From Salinimicrobium sp963739625 (GTDB lineage Bacteria > Bacteroidota > Bacteroidia > Flavobacteriales > Flavobacteriaceae), in NCBI GenBank assembly GCA_963739625.1, contig CAVUAU010000011.1:496001-560000 (forward strand): a stretch of DNA of 64,000 bases, read 5' to 3'. Shown in pieces: positions 50,504 to 58,015 of the stretch (its first letter is position 1; the number at the start of each line of letters is the position of its first letter). The notes under the pieces were generated by a model that was not told the DNA's origin, did no database searches, and saw only the letters and a program-made list of their open reading frames with translations. Position numbers and translations under genes: made by a program.

Positions 50504-51538
50504 ATGACTAAAAAAATACTGGTTACCGGCGGGCTCGGGTTTATTGGGTCACACACAGTGGTAGCACTTCAGGAAAGAGGCTTTGAAGTGGTGATCATTG
50601 ATAATCTTTCGAATTCCTCCCTGCAGGTTCTTGGAGGGATTGCCAGGATCACCAAGATCTCTCCCGAATTTGAAAAACTGGACCTGAGGGATAAAGCCTC
50701 CGTAAAAGCCTTTTTTGAGAAGTACCCGAATATAGAAGGGGTAATTCATTTTGCTGCTTCAAAGGCAGTGGGAGAAAGTGTAGAGAATCCTTTGCTTTAC
50801 TACGAGAACAACATTAATACCCTGGTTTATGTGCTGCAGCAACTAAAGGATATGGAAGCGCCAAAATTTATTTTTAGCTCTTCCTGCACGGTTTATGGCC
50901 AGGCAGATGAATTGCCCATTACAGAATCTGCACCTGTGAAAAAAGCCGAATCTCCTTATGGTAATACCAAGCAGATAGGCGAGGAGATCATTGCAGATAC
51001 CTGTAAAGCCATAGACAAATTAAACGCTATCTCGCTGAGATACTTTAACCCAATAGGGGCGCATCCAAGTGCAAATATTGGCGAACTTCCCATTGGGACG
51101 CCTCAAAACCTGGTGCCGTACATTACCCAAACTGCTGCCGGAAAAAGGGAAAAACTGTCGGTCTTTGGAAATGACTATCCAACGCCGGACGGTACCTGCA
51201 TTAGAGATTACATTCACGTTATGGATCTTGCACAGGCTCACGTGGTAGCACTGGAGCGGCTTTTAGATGGCGAACAGGAAGATAGCTATGAAGTGTTTAA
51301 TCTTGGAACAGGTAAAGGTAATTCTGTATTGGAAGCCATTAAGGCTTTTGAAAAGGTTTCAGATAAAAAACTACCGTACGAGATCGTTGGGCGCAGGGAA
51401 GGAGATATCACAGCAGCTTATGCCGATACTACTAAGGCAAATGAGGTCTTGAAATGGAAGGCAGAGTACACTATAGAAGATGCAATGGCGAGTGCCTGGA
51501 AATGGCAGCAGCATCTTGAGGAGAAAGAAACTGAATAA
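50504..51538 (+). CDS. galE: UDP-glucose 4-epimerase
   Basis: 344 residues of the extended SDR family. The NAD motif GGLGFIGS is at residues 9-16, Ser126-128 (SSSCTVYG), and Tyr152/Lys156 of the YxxxK site (SPYGNTKQIG). NPIGAHPSANIGE, PDGTCIRDYIHVMDLA and VGRREGDITAAYAD are the GalE-specific substrate loops. It makes UDP-galactose for surface polymers. The upstream TTAATTTG is close to a -7 box. A 102-bp hairpin-forming repeat follows the stop. Confidence 0.93.
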   Translation: MTKKILVTGGLGFIGSHTVVALQERGFEVVIIDNLSNSSLQVLGGIARITKISPEFEKLDLRDKASVKAFFEKYPNIEGVIHFAASKAVGESVENPLLYYENNINTLVYVLQQLKDMEAPKFIFSSSCTVYGQADELPITESAPVKKAESPYGNTKQIGEEIIADTCKAIDKLNAISLRYFNPIGAHPSANIGELPIGTPQNLVPYITQTAAGKREKLSVFGNDYPTPDGTCIRDYIHVMDLAQAHVVALERLLDGEQEDSYEVFNLGTGKGNSVLEAIKAFEKVSDKKLPYEIVGRREGDITAAYADTTKANEVLKWKAEYTIEDAMASAWKWQQHLEEKETE

Positions 51539-51546
51539 AAAAAAAT

Positions 51547-51648
51547 AACTGTCTAAAACATAAGCTTAAAGGCTAATTCAAACTTTTGGATCTTTGGGAA
51601 GGACAGCTTCCCGGGATCGTAGAGGGGGAATTTATGTTTTAGACAGTT
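51547..51648. repeat. 102-bp inverted-repeat element behind galE
   Basis: Perfect 17-bp arms AACTGTCTAAAACATAA (51547-51563) and the reverse complement (51632-51648) enclose 68 bases, within which lies a second hairpin GGGAAG-GACAG-CTTCCC (51596-51612). No ORF. It could be the terminator of galE, a structured RNA, or a small non-autonomous transposable element; no target-site duplication is evident by eye. Confidence 0.65.
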
Positions 51649-51660
51649 TATTTTATAAAC

Positions 51661-51804
51661 CTAATTGACAATAAAGGCGTGAATCACTCCGGGGAGCCAT
51701 CCAATTAGAGTAAGAATAATACTTATAAGTAGGGTTGTACCCACTCCATGGTTCATATAAACCGAAAGAGGAGGTAATAGGATATTCAAAATAATAGTCA
51801 GCAT
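51661..51804 (-). CDS. YqaE/Pmp3 family membrane miniprotein
   Basis: 47 residues, ATG 51804 to TAG 51663-51661. The product reads MLTIILNILLPPLSVYMNHG then VGTTLLISIILTLIGWLPGV and IHAFIVN: two membrane helices joined by a polar turn, with the family's LLPPL and GW(I/L)PG(I/V)IHA motifs. Pmp3/YqaE proteins respond to salt or cold and influence membrane potential; the bacterial role is not well known. Too short to be found by a length threshold. Confidence 0.88.
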   Translation of the reverse strand: MLTIILNILLPPLSVYMNHGVGTTLLISIILTLIGWLPGVIHAFIVN

Positions 51805-52021
51805 AACTTTTGGTTTTGTTGATTATAATCCAAATTAATGATAATATCTTATCTTTTGTTCTAAAAAATAAGCTTTAGCTTCAATTTAACAGCCTAATTT
51901 TTAGCTTCTTAATAATTCGCTAATTACGCAGTTTTGGCTGTTTTCCATAAGTTGCAAGGGCTCATGCGGCCTTTTTATCACTTCGTTAATAAAAGCTATC
52001 TTCGCAAAAAATTAGAAAGAC

Positions 52022-53134
52022 ATGACGTTCAAAGAGCTGGGAGTTTCAGAAGAGATTATAAAAGGATTAAAGGAGATGGGTATAGTTACTCCTACAAAAA
52101 TTCAGGAGGCTGCCATTCCCGTTCTTACAGAGGGTGATGTGGATTTTGTAGGTCAGGCACAAACAGGGACGGGTAAAACTGCTGCCTTCGGTCTGCCTTT
52201 ACTCGCACAAATAGATCCTGAAAAAGAGCAGGTGCAGGCTTTGATCCTGGCTCCAACCAGAGAGTTAGGCCAGCAAATAGCACGGCAGCTCTTTAAGTTT
52301 ACGAAATACACAGATAAAGTTTTTACCGAAGCAGTATATGGAGGGGAGAAAATAGATATACAGATCTCCCGGCTCAACAGGCCCACACAAATCATTGTGG
52401 CCACTCCCGGAAGGCTCATTGATCTAATGAAGCGAAAGGCTGTGGACATCTCAAACATTCATACTCTCGTGCTGGATGAGGCCGATGAGATGTTGAGTAT
52501 GGGATTCAAGAAAGATCTTACAGCTATTCTTGATGCGACAGCCTCGGCTAAAAGAAATGTATGGCTTTTCTCGGCAACTATTCCGCAGGACCTCAATGAG
52601 ATCATCAACCGCTACGTTGATAAGAAAGCAAGGCGGGTGAATATTGACAGGAATGAGGCAGTCAATAAGGATATTGAGCATCAATTTGTCGCCGGTGATG
52701 ACAACTCTAAACTGGATACGCTTACCTACTTCTTAAAAGCAAGGGGAAAGCAGAGAGGAATAATTTTCACGAAGACCAAAACCGCGGCTCGAACCCTTTC
52801 AAAACAATTGGCAGCCAAAAATTACGAGGTAGGCCTTTTAGAAGGTGACATGCTGCAAAAAGATCGGGACAAGGTGATGCGCGCCTTTAAGAATAAAAAT
52901 CTTCGTCTATTGGTTTCTACCGATGTTGCCGCGCGCGGGATAGATGTTGCCAACCTGGCTTTTGTAGTGCACTATCAACTGCCAGATCAAACGGAATATT
53001 ATACACACCGTAGTGGGCGTACCGCACGAGCAGGAAATACAGGTCTTTCTCTTGCTTTGGTGAATCAATTCGAGATAAAGAAGCTAAGACAACTGGAAAG
53101 GGAACTGGGAATAAAATTTACCCAGGTAAGATAA
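52022..53134 (+). CDS. DEAD-box ATP-dependent RNA helicase
   Basis: 370 residues, helicase core without accessory C-terminal domain. Q motif (FKELGVSEEIIKGLKEMGIVTPTKIQ), AQTGTGKTAAFGLP (I), APTRELGQQ (Ia), TPGRLIDL (Ib), VLDEADEML (II), FSAT (III), IIFTKTKTAARTL (IV), STDVAARGIDV (V) and HRSGRTARAG (VI) are intact. Members unwind structured RNA, often in ribosome assembly or cold adaptation. A terminator separates it from the converging CDF gene. Confidence 0.93.
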   Translation: MTFKELGVSEEIIKGLKEMGIVTPTKIQEAAIPVLTEGDVDFVGQAQTGTGKTAAFGLPLLAQIDPEKEQVQALILAPTRELGQQIARQLFKFTKYTDKVFTEAVYGGEKIDIQISRLNRPTQIIVATPGRLIDLMKRKAVDISNIHTLVLDEADEMLSMGFKKDLTAILDATASAKRNVWLFSATIPQDLNEIINRYVDKKARRVNIDRNEAVNKDIEHQFVAGDDNSKLDTLTYFLKARGKQRGIIFTKTKTAARTLSKQLAAKNYEVGLLEGDMLQKDRDKVMRAFKNKNLRLLVSTDVAARGIDVANLAFVVHYQLPDQTEYYTHRSGRTARAGNTGLSLALVNQFEIKKLRQLERELGIKFTQVR

Positions 53135-53141
53135 AGACAAT

Positions 53142-53170
53142 AAAAGCTGAAGGAGATACTTCAGCTTTTT
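53142..53170. terminator. Terminator between the helicase and CDF genes
   Basis: Stem AAAAGCTGAAG (53142-53152) / CTTCAGCTTTT (53159-53169) with a 6-base loop and flanking A- and T-runs; works for both converging genes. Confidence 0.85.
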
Positions 53171-53173
53171 GTT

Positions 53174-54067
53174 TTAACAGCCTTTGCAGGGGCCGTATTC
53201 TTCATCTCCAAAATCATTTTCTATTTGCAGGGTAGTGTGGGTAATCTCAAATTTATCATGAAGATCTTCCCTTATTCTGTATAGAAACCGGTCATCCTGT
53301 CCCTGGGGAACCACGAGATGTGCAGTAAGGGCAGTCTCGGTAGTACTCATCGCCCAAATATGCAGGTCATGTACCCCTTCAACCCCTTCAACATCTTTAA
53401 GAAAAGCCTTTACTTCGTCGATTTCAATATCATTTGGAACAGCATCCAGCGCAAGTTTTACCGAATCCTTCAACAAGCCCCAGGCACCATACACGATGAC
53501 GCCAACAATTAGAAAACTGAGAACAGGGTCGATCCATTCCAGATTAGTAGTTTTTATAAGTAATCCTCCCAATACAACTCCCAGGGAAACTCCTGCATCT
53601 GCAGCCATGTGTAAGAAAGCCCCTTTTATGTTGAGATCGCCTTTTTGTCCTTTCATAAAGAGCAGTGCTGTTACAGTATTGATCACCACTCCAATTCCCG
53701 CAACGATCATGATCACGTCTCCGGGAATTTCTACAGGATTTTGAAGTTTTCTTATAGCGTCGTAGATAATAATTCCGCCGGCGGCAAATATGAGCAGCCC
53801 GTTGATGAGGGAAGCCATGATGGTCGTTTTCTTGTAACCATAAGTATAATCCCCTTTTGGTCTTTTGCTTGCCGCCCAGGTAGCTGCCCAGGCCAGAATA
53901 AGGCTCATGACATCACTGGTATTGTGGCCGGCATCGGCAAGTAAGGCAGATGAGTTGGAAGTGATCCCATAAATTACTTCCACGACGATATACACCGTGT
54001 TAAGGAAAATTCCTATACCAAATGCTTTACCATAGTTTCCGGAAGAATGCGAATGGTCATGACCCAT
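53174..54067 (-). CDS. Cation diffusion facilitator family transporter
   Basis: 297 residues. Six membrane helices, with the metal sites LLADAGHNTSDVMSL (helix 2) and FLHMAADAGVSLG (helix 5), and the C-terminal cytoplasmic domain EVKAFLKDVEGVEGVHDLHIWAMSTTETALTAHL. The beginning MGHDHSHSS is His-rich and the last residues EEYGPCKGC add two cysteines, both possible metal-binding extras. Exports zinc or similar divalent ions using the proton gradient. Substrate is not certain. Confidence 0.9.
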   Translation of the reverse strand: MGHDHSHSSGNYGKAFGIGIFLNTVYIVVEVIYGITSNSSALLADAGHNTSDVMSLILAWAATWAASKRPKGDYTYGYKKTTIMASLINGLLIFAAGGIIIYDAIRKLQNPVEIPGDVIMIVAGIGVVINTVTALLFMKGQKGDLNIKGAFLHMAADAGVSLGVVLGGLLIKTTNLEWIDPVLSFLIVGVIVYGAWGLLKDSVKLALDAVPNDIEIDEVKAFLKDVEGVEGVHDLHIWAMSTTETALTAHLVVPQGQDDRFLYRIREDLHDKFEITHTTLQIENDFGDEEYGPCKGC

Positions 54068-54157
54068 AAAAAATCTGGTTTTTGGAGTTCAGGTTCTCCA
54101 AAACTACAAGAATTATTGGGGAAAACTGCAGAAGCTAAACCTGTTTCTGCGGAAGAT

Positions 54158-54778
54158 TTACACGATCTTGAAGATCACGATGGCATAACCATAGAACCGC
54201 ACAAACCTGAGAAGACCAAAAAGAAGGTAATGTCTAAATTTGTAGTTGATAATTCCCGAAGCAATACTTGTAATGGAAAACGGAATTGGCAGCAGTGCAC
54301 CCACAACAATAAGGAAACCACCCCATTTTTCGGTGTTCTTGATGTGTTTTGACATCTTTGTCTCGAGGTAGTTGTGAACTGCAGGAATTTTTGTGATGGC
54401 TTTCCCGCCCCAGTAAGAAAGGATTCCGCCAAGATAAGAAGCCAGAGCGAGCAGGCTTAAAAAGAGCAGGGGCATTGATGATTTTCCTGCCCAGGCAATG
54501 AATAATTCTGGTGGAATGAGCCCCAGCAGGGTTTCAGATGCAAGAAAAACAGAAAGGATCCCAAGGGGTGAAAATGTCTCTGTAACCGTAACCAGCACGT
54601 GGTTGATATTGATCACATACTCATTGATTGCAAGCAGAGCGCCTAAAAATAGAACAATCGGTAAAATGGCCTTTTTGAGGCTCTGTCCCACAAACCTGTA
54701 AAAGCCGGTATAGCTGTAGTACTGGTGTAATAATTTCCAGCGGGGCTTTTTGTTCATGACGGCGTTTCTCTTCTGCAT
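54158..54778 (-). CDS. DedA/VTT-domain membrane protein
   Basis: 206 residues with four to five membrane helices. LGILSVFLASETLLGLIPPELFIAWAG and LALASYLGGILSYWGGKAI, followed by EKWGGFLIVVGALLPIPFSITS with the conserved Gly-Ala-x-x-Pro-x-Pro segment, fit the DedA/VTT (SNARE-associated Golgi) family, members of which are lipid flippases or scramblases. Start could be ATG 54778 or, better aligned, ATG 54757 (MNKKPRWKLL). Its 3' end is 90 bases upstream of the CDF start. Confidence 0.78.
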   Translation of the reverse strand: MQKRNAVMNKKPRWKLLHQYYSYTGFYRFVGQSLKKAILPIVLFLGALLAINEYVININHVLVTVTETFSPLGILSVFLASETLLGLIPPELFIAWAGKSSMPLLFLSLLALASYLGGILSYWGGKAITKIPAVHNYLETKMSKHIKNTEKWGGFLIVVGALLPIPFSITSIASGIINYKFRHYLLFGLLRFVRFYGYAIVIFKIV

Positions 54779-54848
54779 AATCCTTTCTATTCAAACAGTT
54801 TCAAGGGAAACAGTTTCAATAATCAATCCACTTCTGGAAAACTAAACG

Positions 54849-55226
54849 TTAATTCTCTTCGGCGTAGGCAATAAGGTTGTCACTGTACTCTCTTAGCTCA
54901 AGTTCATTGATCTTGTTGTGAGGTTCAGCGATCAACGAAAGCAGGTAATCAAGACTTTCCTGAGGATCTACCTGTCTTTCTTCTTCATCTTCGGGTTCAA
55001 GGCCTTCTACAGGCTCATCTTCAGGAATTGGAATATCAAAGGTGTGGTAAGCTTCAATATGCTCATAGGTCAATCTAATCACTTTGGCCAACAAAGGTTC
55101 CTTTTCTTCAACGGCATAGGGTCTAAGCTCCTTTAGGTCTTCCACAACAGTATTGGTGATGATGCCGTTGCGCATAAGGTCGCGTTGAATTTTGTTGAGA
55201 AGTTTGTGTGCCTTAGGATTTTCCAA
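54849..55226 (-). CDS. Conserved hypothetical protein, acidic
   Basis: 125 residues, soluble. MENPKAHKLLNKIQRDLMRN at the beginning, then an acidic middle (PIPEDEPVEGLEPEDEEERQ) and a helical end (SLDYLLSLIAEPHNKINELE). No known motif; no signal peptide. It resembles short conserved proteins of flavobacteria without assigned function. The 55227-55454 gap to the divergent SDR gene contains no other ORF. Confidence 0.7.
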   Translation of the reverse strand: MENPKAHKLLNKIQRDLMRNGIITNTVVEDLKELRPYAVEEKEPLLAKVIRLTYEHIEAYHTFDIPIPEDEPVEGLEPEDEEERQVDPQESLDYLLSLIAEPHNKINELELREYSDNLIAYAEEN

Positions 55227-55454
55227 TGTTGCTCTTTTTTATGATTAGACCAGATAAATGACTCCCGCTTTGGAAGGATTGCAAAGATAATTTTTTCTGT
55301 TTGGTTTTGCGATCCAATTTTTAAAGATTTTTTGCCAAAAAACCGGAAATCTGTCGCGTTGGTTTCTCTTCGGAAGAATTAACAAATTCTTAGAACAGCC
55401 CGTTTACTTTTCCTTTCTGCATTGCGTAGTTTTAAGCTGAAAAACAAAAGAATT

Positions 55455-56174
55455 ATGAAAACATTAGAAAATAAAGTGGCTTTTGTCACAGGCGGAAGCA
55501 AAGGAATAGGCTATGGAGTAGCCGCAGCATTATCAGCCAAAGGAGTAAAAGTAGCTATAACGAGCCGCCATAAAGATCAAGCCGAAAAAGCCGCAAAGGA
55601 GATCTCAAAAACCGGAAAAGGAGAGGTCATTGGGATAGAGGCCGATGTACGCGACTATAAAAGTCAGGAAAAGGCACTTGAGGAAGTGACTCAAAAATGG
55701 GGAAAACTTGATGTACTGGTGGCGAATGCGGGAGTCGGACATTTCGGGTCTATCGAAGAATTGACGGCAGAGCAGTGGCAGCAAACCATTGATACCAATC
55801 TTACCGGGGTATTCTTCAGCTTAAAAGCAGCTATTCCTTACCTGAAGGAATCAAAAGGATACATTTTTACCGTTTCCAGCCTTGCCGGGACCAATTTCTT
55901 CGCAGGGGGAACAGCTTATAATGCCAGTAAATTTGGAGTTACAGGATTTACCCAGGCCGCGATGCTGGACCTGCGTGACCACGATATAAAAGTGACTACT
56001 ATTATGCCGGGTTCTGTAGCGACACATTTTAACGACCATCAACCGTCTGAAGCCGATGCCTGGAAGATCCAGATTGAAGACATTGGAGAACTGGTCGTTG
56101 ATCTTTTAGAAATGAATCATCGCGCCTTACCGAGCAAAGTGGAAATTAGACCAACAAAGCCGCCAAAAAAATAA
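55455..56174 (+). CDS. SDR family oxidoreductase
   Basis: 239 residues from ATG 55455 (MKTLENKVAFVTGGSKGIGY); the frame opens at 55422 but the extension is unlikely. TGGSKGIG binds the cofactor, NAGV is present, and the active site is Ser (FTVSSLAG), Tyr and Lys (AYNASKFG). Ends VEIRPTKPPKK. Classical SDR of the 3-ketoacyl reductase-like group; substrate unknown. TAGTTTTA at about 55425 is near the -7 consensus. Confidence 0.88.
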   Translation: MKTLENKVAFVTGGSKGIGYGVAAALSAKGVKVAITSRHKDQAEKAAKEISKTGKGEVIGIEADVRDYKSQEKALEEVTQKWGKLDVLVANAGVGHFGSIEELTAEQWQQTIDTNLTGVFFSLKAAIPYLKESKGYIFTVSSLAGTNFFAGGTAYNASKFGVTGFTQAAMLDLRDHDIKVTTIMPGSVATHFNDHQPSEADAWKIQIEDIGELVVDLLEMNHRALPSKVEIRPTKPPKK

Positions 56175-56192
56175 GAGAAAAGAATTGGAGTT

Positions 56193-56220
56193 AAAAAGGA
56201 GGTTTTTAAGCCTCCTTTTT
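56193..56220. terminator. Bidirectional terminator between the SDR and hydrolase genes
   Basis: Stem AAAAAGGAGG (56193-56202) / CCTCCTTTTT (56211-56220), 8-base loop. The stop codon of the minus-strand hydrolase (56208-56206) lies in the loop. Confidence 0.85.
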
Positions 56221-57114
56221 TATTGTTTTCAAGTGAACACTTTTTGCCTGTTCTACAATTTTATCGGCGATAGAAAGCCAGGCTTCCTCCTGCAGGAAAT
56301 GTTTGGCAGGCAGTTCATGGATCTCTTTTAAACCCGCGACGGTTTTGATCTCTCTGCCATAGGTATCCACTGTTAAAGCAGGATCTTTTGCGCCCCAAAC
56401 AGCCTGAACAGGATAATCTACGTTTTGCACGGCTTTGTAGCACAAATCCCGGAAAGCTGGGGAATGATCAAAATTCCGCATGATCTTCAAAAAAGCCTTT
56501 CCGCCGTCCTCTCTTTTGAGGAGGTCAACATAGGCATTGATCTCTGCGGTAGGAACTTTAGAAGATTTTTCAACACCCATTTGGCTGAACATGACCGGCC
56601 AGGTGAGATGAGTGATCATTTTCAATTCGGCTTCTCCCGTCAACTTTGTATTAAATGGCCTCATCACAAGAGGCTTTTTAAAATTGACCACATCTATCCA
56701 GGTGTTCAAAATGGTGAGGGACATCACCCGGTTTGCATGTCTTGCAGCAAGTGCAAAACCCACGGGGCCTCCCACATCGTGGACCACCAGATGGAATTTC
56801 TTAAGGCGCAAAGCCTTTACCGCCTTATAAAGAAAGTCGGCGAGATTCGAAAAACTGTAGTCAAAATCTGCAGGTCGATCGGTCAAACCAAGTCCCGGGA
56901 GATCAATACTCACACCTCTATAGCCTTTTTTAGCCAGAGAGGTAAGTACCTTCCTGTATAAAAAGGAGGAAGTTGGTACCCCGTGAACGCAAAGTACAGG
57001 TTCTCCACGACCATAGCTCAGGGCGAAAGTTTTAATTCCGTCAACCTGGAAATATCGTCCCGAAGCCTCATGTTCCTGTATGACATTAGTAACAGTGCGT
57101 TCAGATTTTGCCAT
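56206..57114 (-). CDS. Alpha/beta hydrolase (haloalkane dehalogenase/epoxide hydrolase-like)
   Basis: 302 residues. HGVPTSSFLYRK (oxyanion HGxP), DLPGLGLTDRP, and HDVGGPVGFALAARH with the nucleophile Asp113, as in haloalkane dehalogenases and epoxide hydrolases, rather than Ser. The acid and base residues are in VWGAKDPALTV and PAKHFLQEEAW (His near 279). The substrate is not known. It is ten bases behind the DJ-1-like gene and is likely in its operon. Confidence 0.85.
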   Translation of the reverse strand: MAKSERTVTNVIQEHEASGRYFQVDGIKTFALSYGRGEPVLCVHGVPTSSFLYRKVLTSLAKKGYRGVSIDLPGLGLTDRPADFDYSFSNLADFLYKAVKALRLKKFHLVVHDVGGPVGFALAARHANRVMSLTILNTWIDVVNFKKPLVMRPFNTKLTGEAELKMITHLTWPVMFSQMGVEKSSKVPTAEINAYVDLLKREDGGKAFLKIMRNFDHSPAFRDLCYKAVQNVDYPVQAVWGAKDPALTVDTYGREIKTVAGLKEIHELPAKHFLQEEAWLSIADKIVEQAKSVHLKTIKKEA

Positions 57115-57124
57115 TTTTTAGATC

Positions 57125-57802
57125 CTATTTCTGTAACATTTTTAGAAGTTCCCTCGCTGCTTTTTCAGAAGAAGCAGGGTTTTGTCCGGTGATGAGTTTG
57201 CCGTCTACCATAACATAAGAGCTCCAGTCTTCACCTTTGCTGTAGTTGGCTCCAAGCTGGTTGAGCTTGTCTTCAACAAGAAAAGGCACCACATCTGTGA
57301 GTCCTACCGCATCTTCTTCAGAATTTGCAAAGCCGGTAACATTTTTACCTCTTACCAGGGGCTCCTTGTGGTCTTCAACATTTGCCAGTACGCCGGGGGC
57401 GTGACAAACAAAGGCCATAGGTTTCATTTGTGCATTGAATTCTTCAATGAGCGCAATAGATTTAAGGTTGTTGGCGAGATCCCAAAGCGGTCCATGTCCA
57501 CCTGGATAGAAAACAGCATCATAGTCCTCGGAATCAATATCTTCCATTTTTACCGTGTGAGCCAGTTTTTCCTGTAGCTCCTCATCGGCATCAAAACGTT
57601 TAGTAGCTTCGGTTTGAGCGTCCTCTGTTGTGCTGGATGGGTCGATAGGTGGCATTTTTCCTTTTGGAGAGGTTATGGTAACATCTACGCCGGCATCGGC
57701 AAAAACGTAATAAGGTGCTGCAAATTCTTCTACCCAAAAACCGGTTTTTCGGCCGGTGTCTCCCAATTCATCATGAGAGGTCAAAACCATTAAGATCTTC
57801 AT
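57125..57802 (-). CDS. DJ-1/PfpI family protein (class I glutamine amidotransferase-like)
   Basis: 225 residues. The nucleophile elbow FVCHAPGVLAN gives Cys133; Glu25/26 (FWVEEFAAPY) and DYDAVFYPGGHGPLWDL are as in Hsp31-like/PfpI proteins. Members are glyoxalase III, deglycase-like enzymes or chaperones. The pairing with the alpha/beta hydrolase points to a detoxification unit, by inference. Confidence 0.86.
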   Translation of the reverse strand: MKILMVLTSHDELGDTGRKTGFWVEEFAAPYYVFADAGVDVTITSPKGKMPPIDPSSTTEDAQTEATKRFDADEELQEKLAHTVKMEDIDSEDYDAVFYPGGHGPLWDLANNLKSIALIEEFNAQMKPMAFVCHAPGVLANVEDHKEPLVRGKNVTGFANSEEDAVGLTDVVPFLVEDKLNQLGANYSKGEDWSSYVMVDGKLITGQNPASSEKAARELLKMLQK

Positions 57803-58015
57803 ATTTTTTTTCTTTAAATTTTACAGTGATGGGATTGTTTTCAAGAAGAAAACCTTTGAAAATCCCTTTTTTTAAAATTACGATCATCATTCCCCTTCAC
57901 CAAAGGCCTTATACTAATTAAAGGTTAAATTGTACGGGCAAGGCTTTCCGGGAGCTTTTTTCAGCTAAAATGCTGTAAAACCCATAGCTTTGTAGACGAT
58001 CTTAAAAAGCCCTTT

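Noticed and set aside
51547..51648. Complete insertion sequence
   Set aside because: Only 102 bp with no transposase; at most a non-autonomous element, and it could equally be a terminator or RNA.
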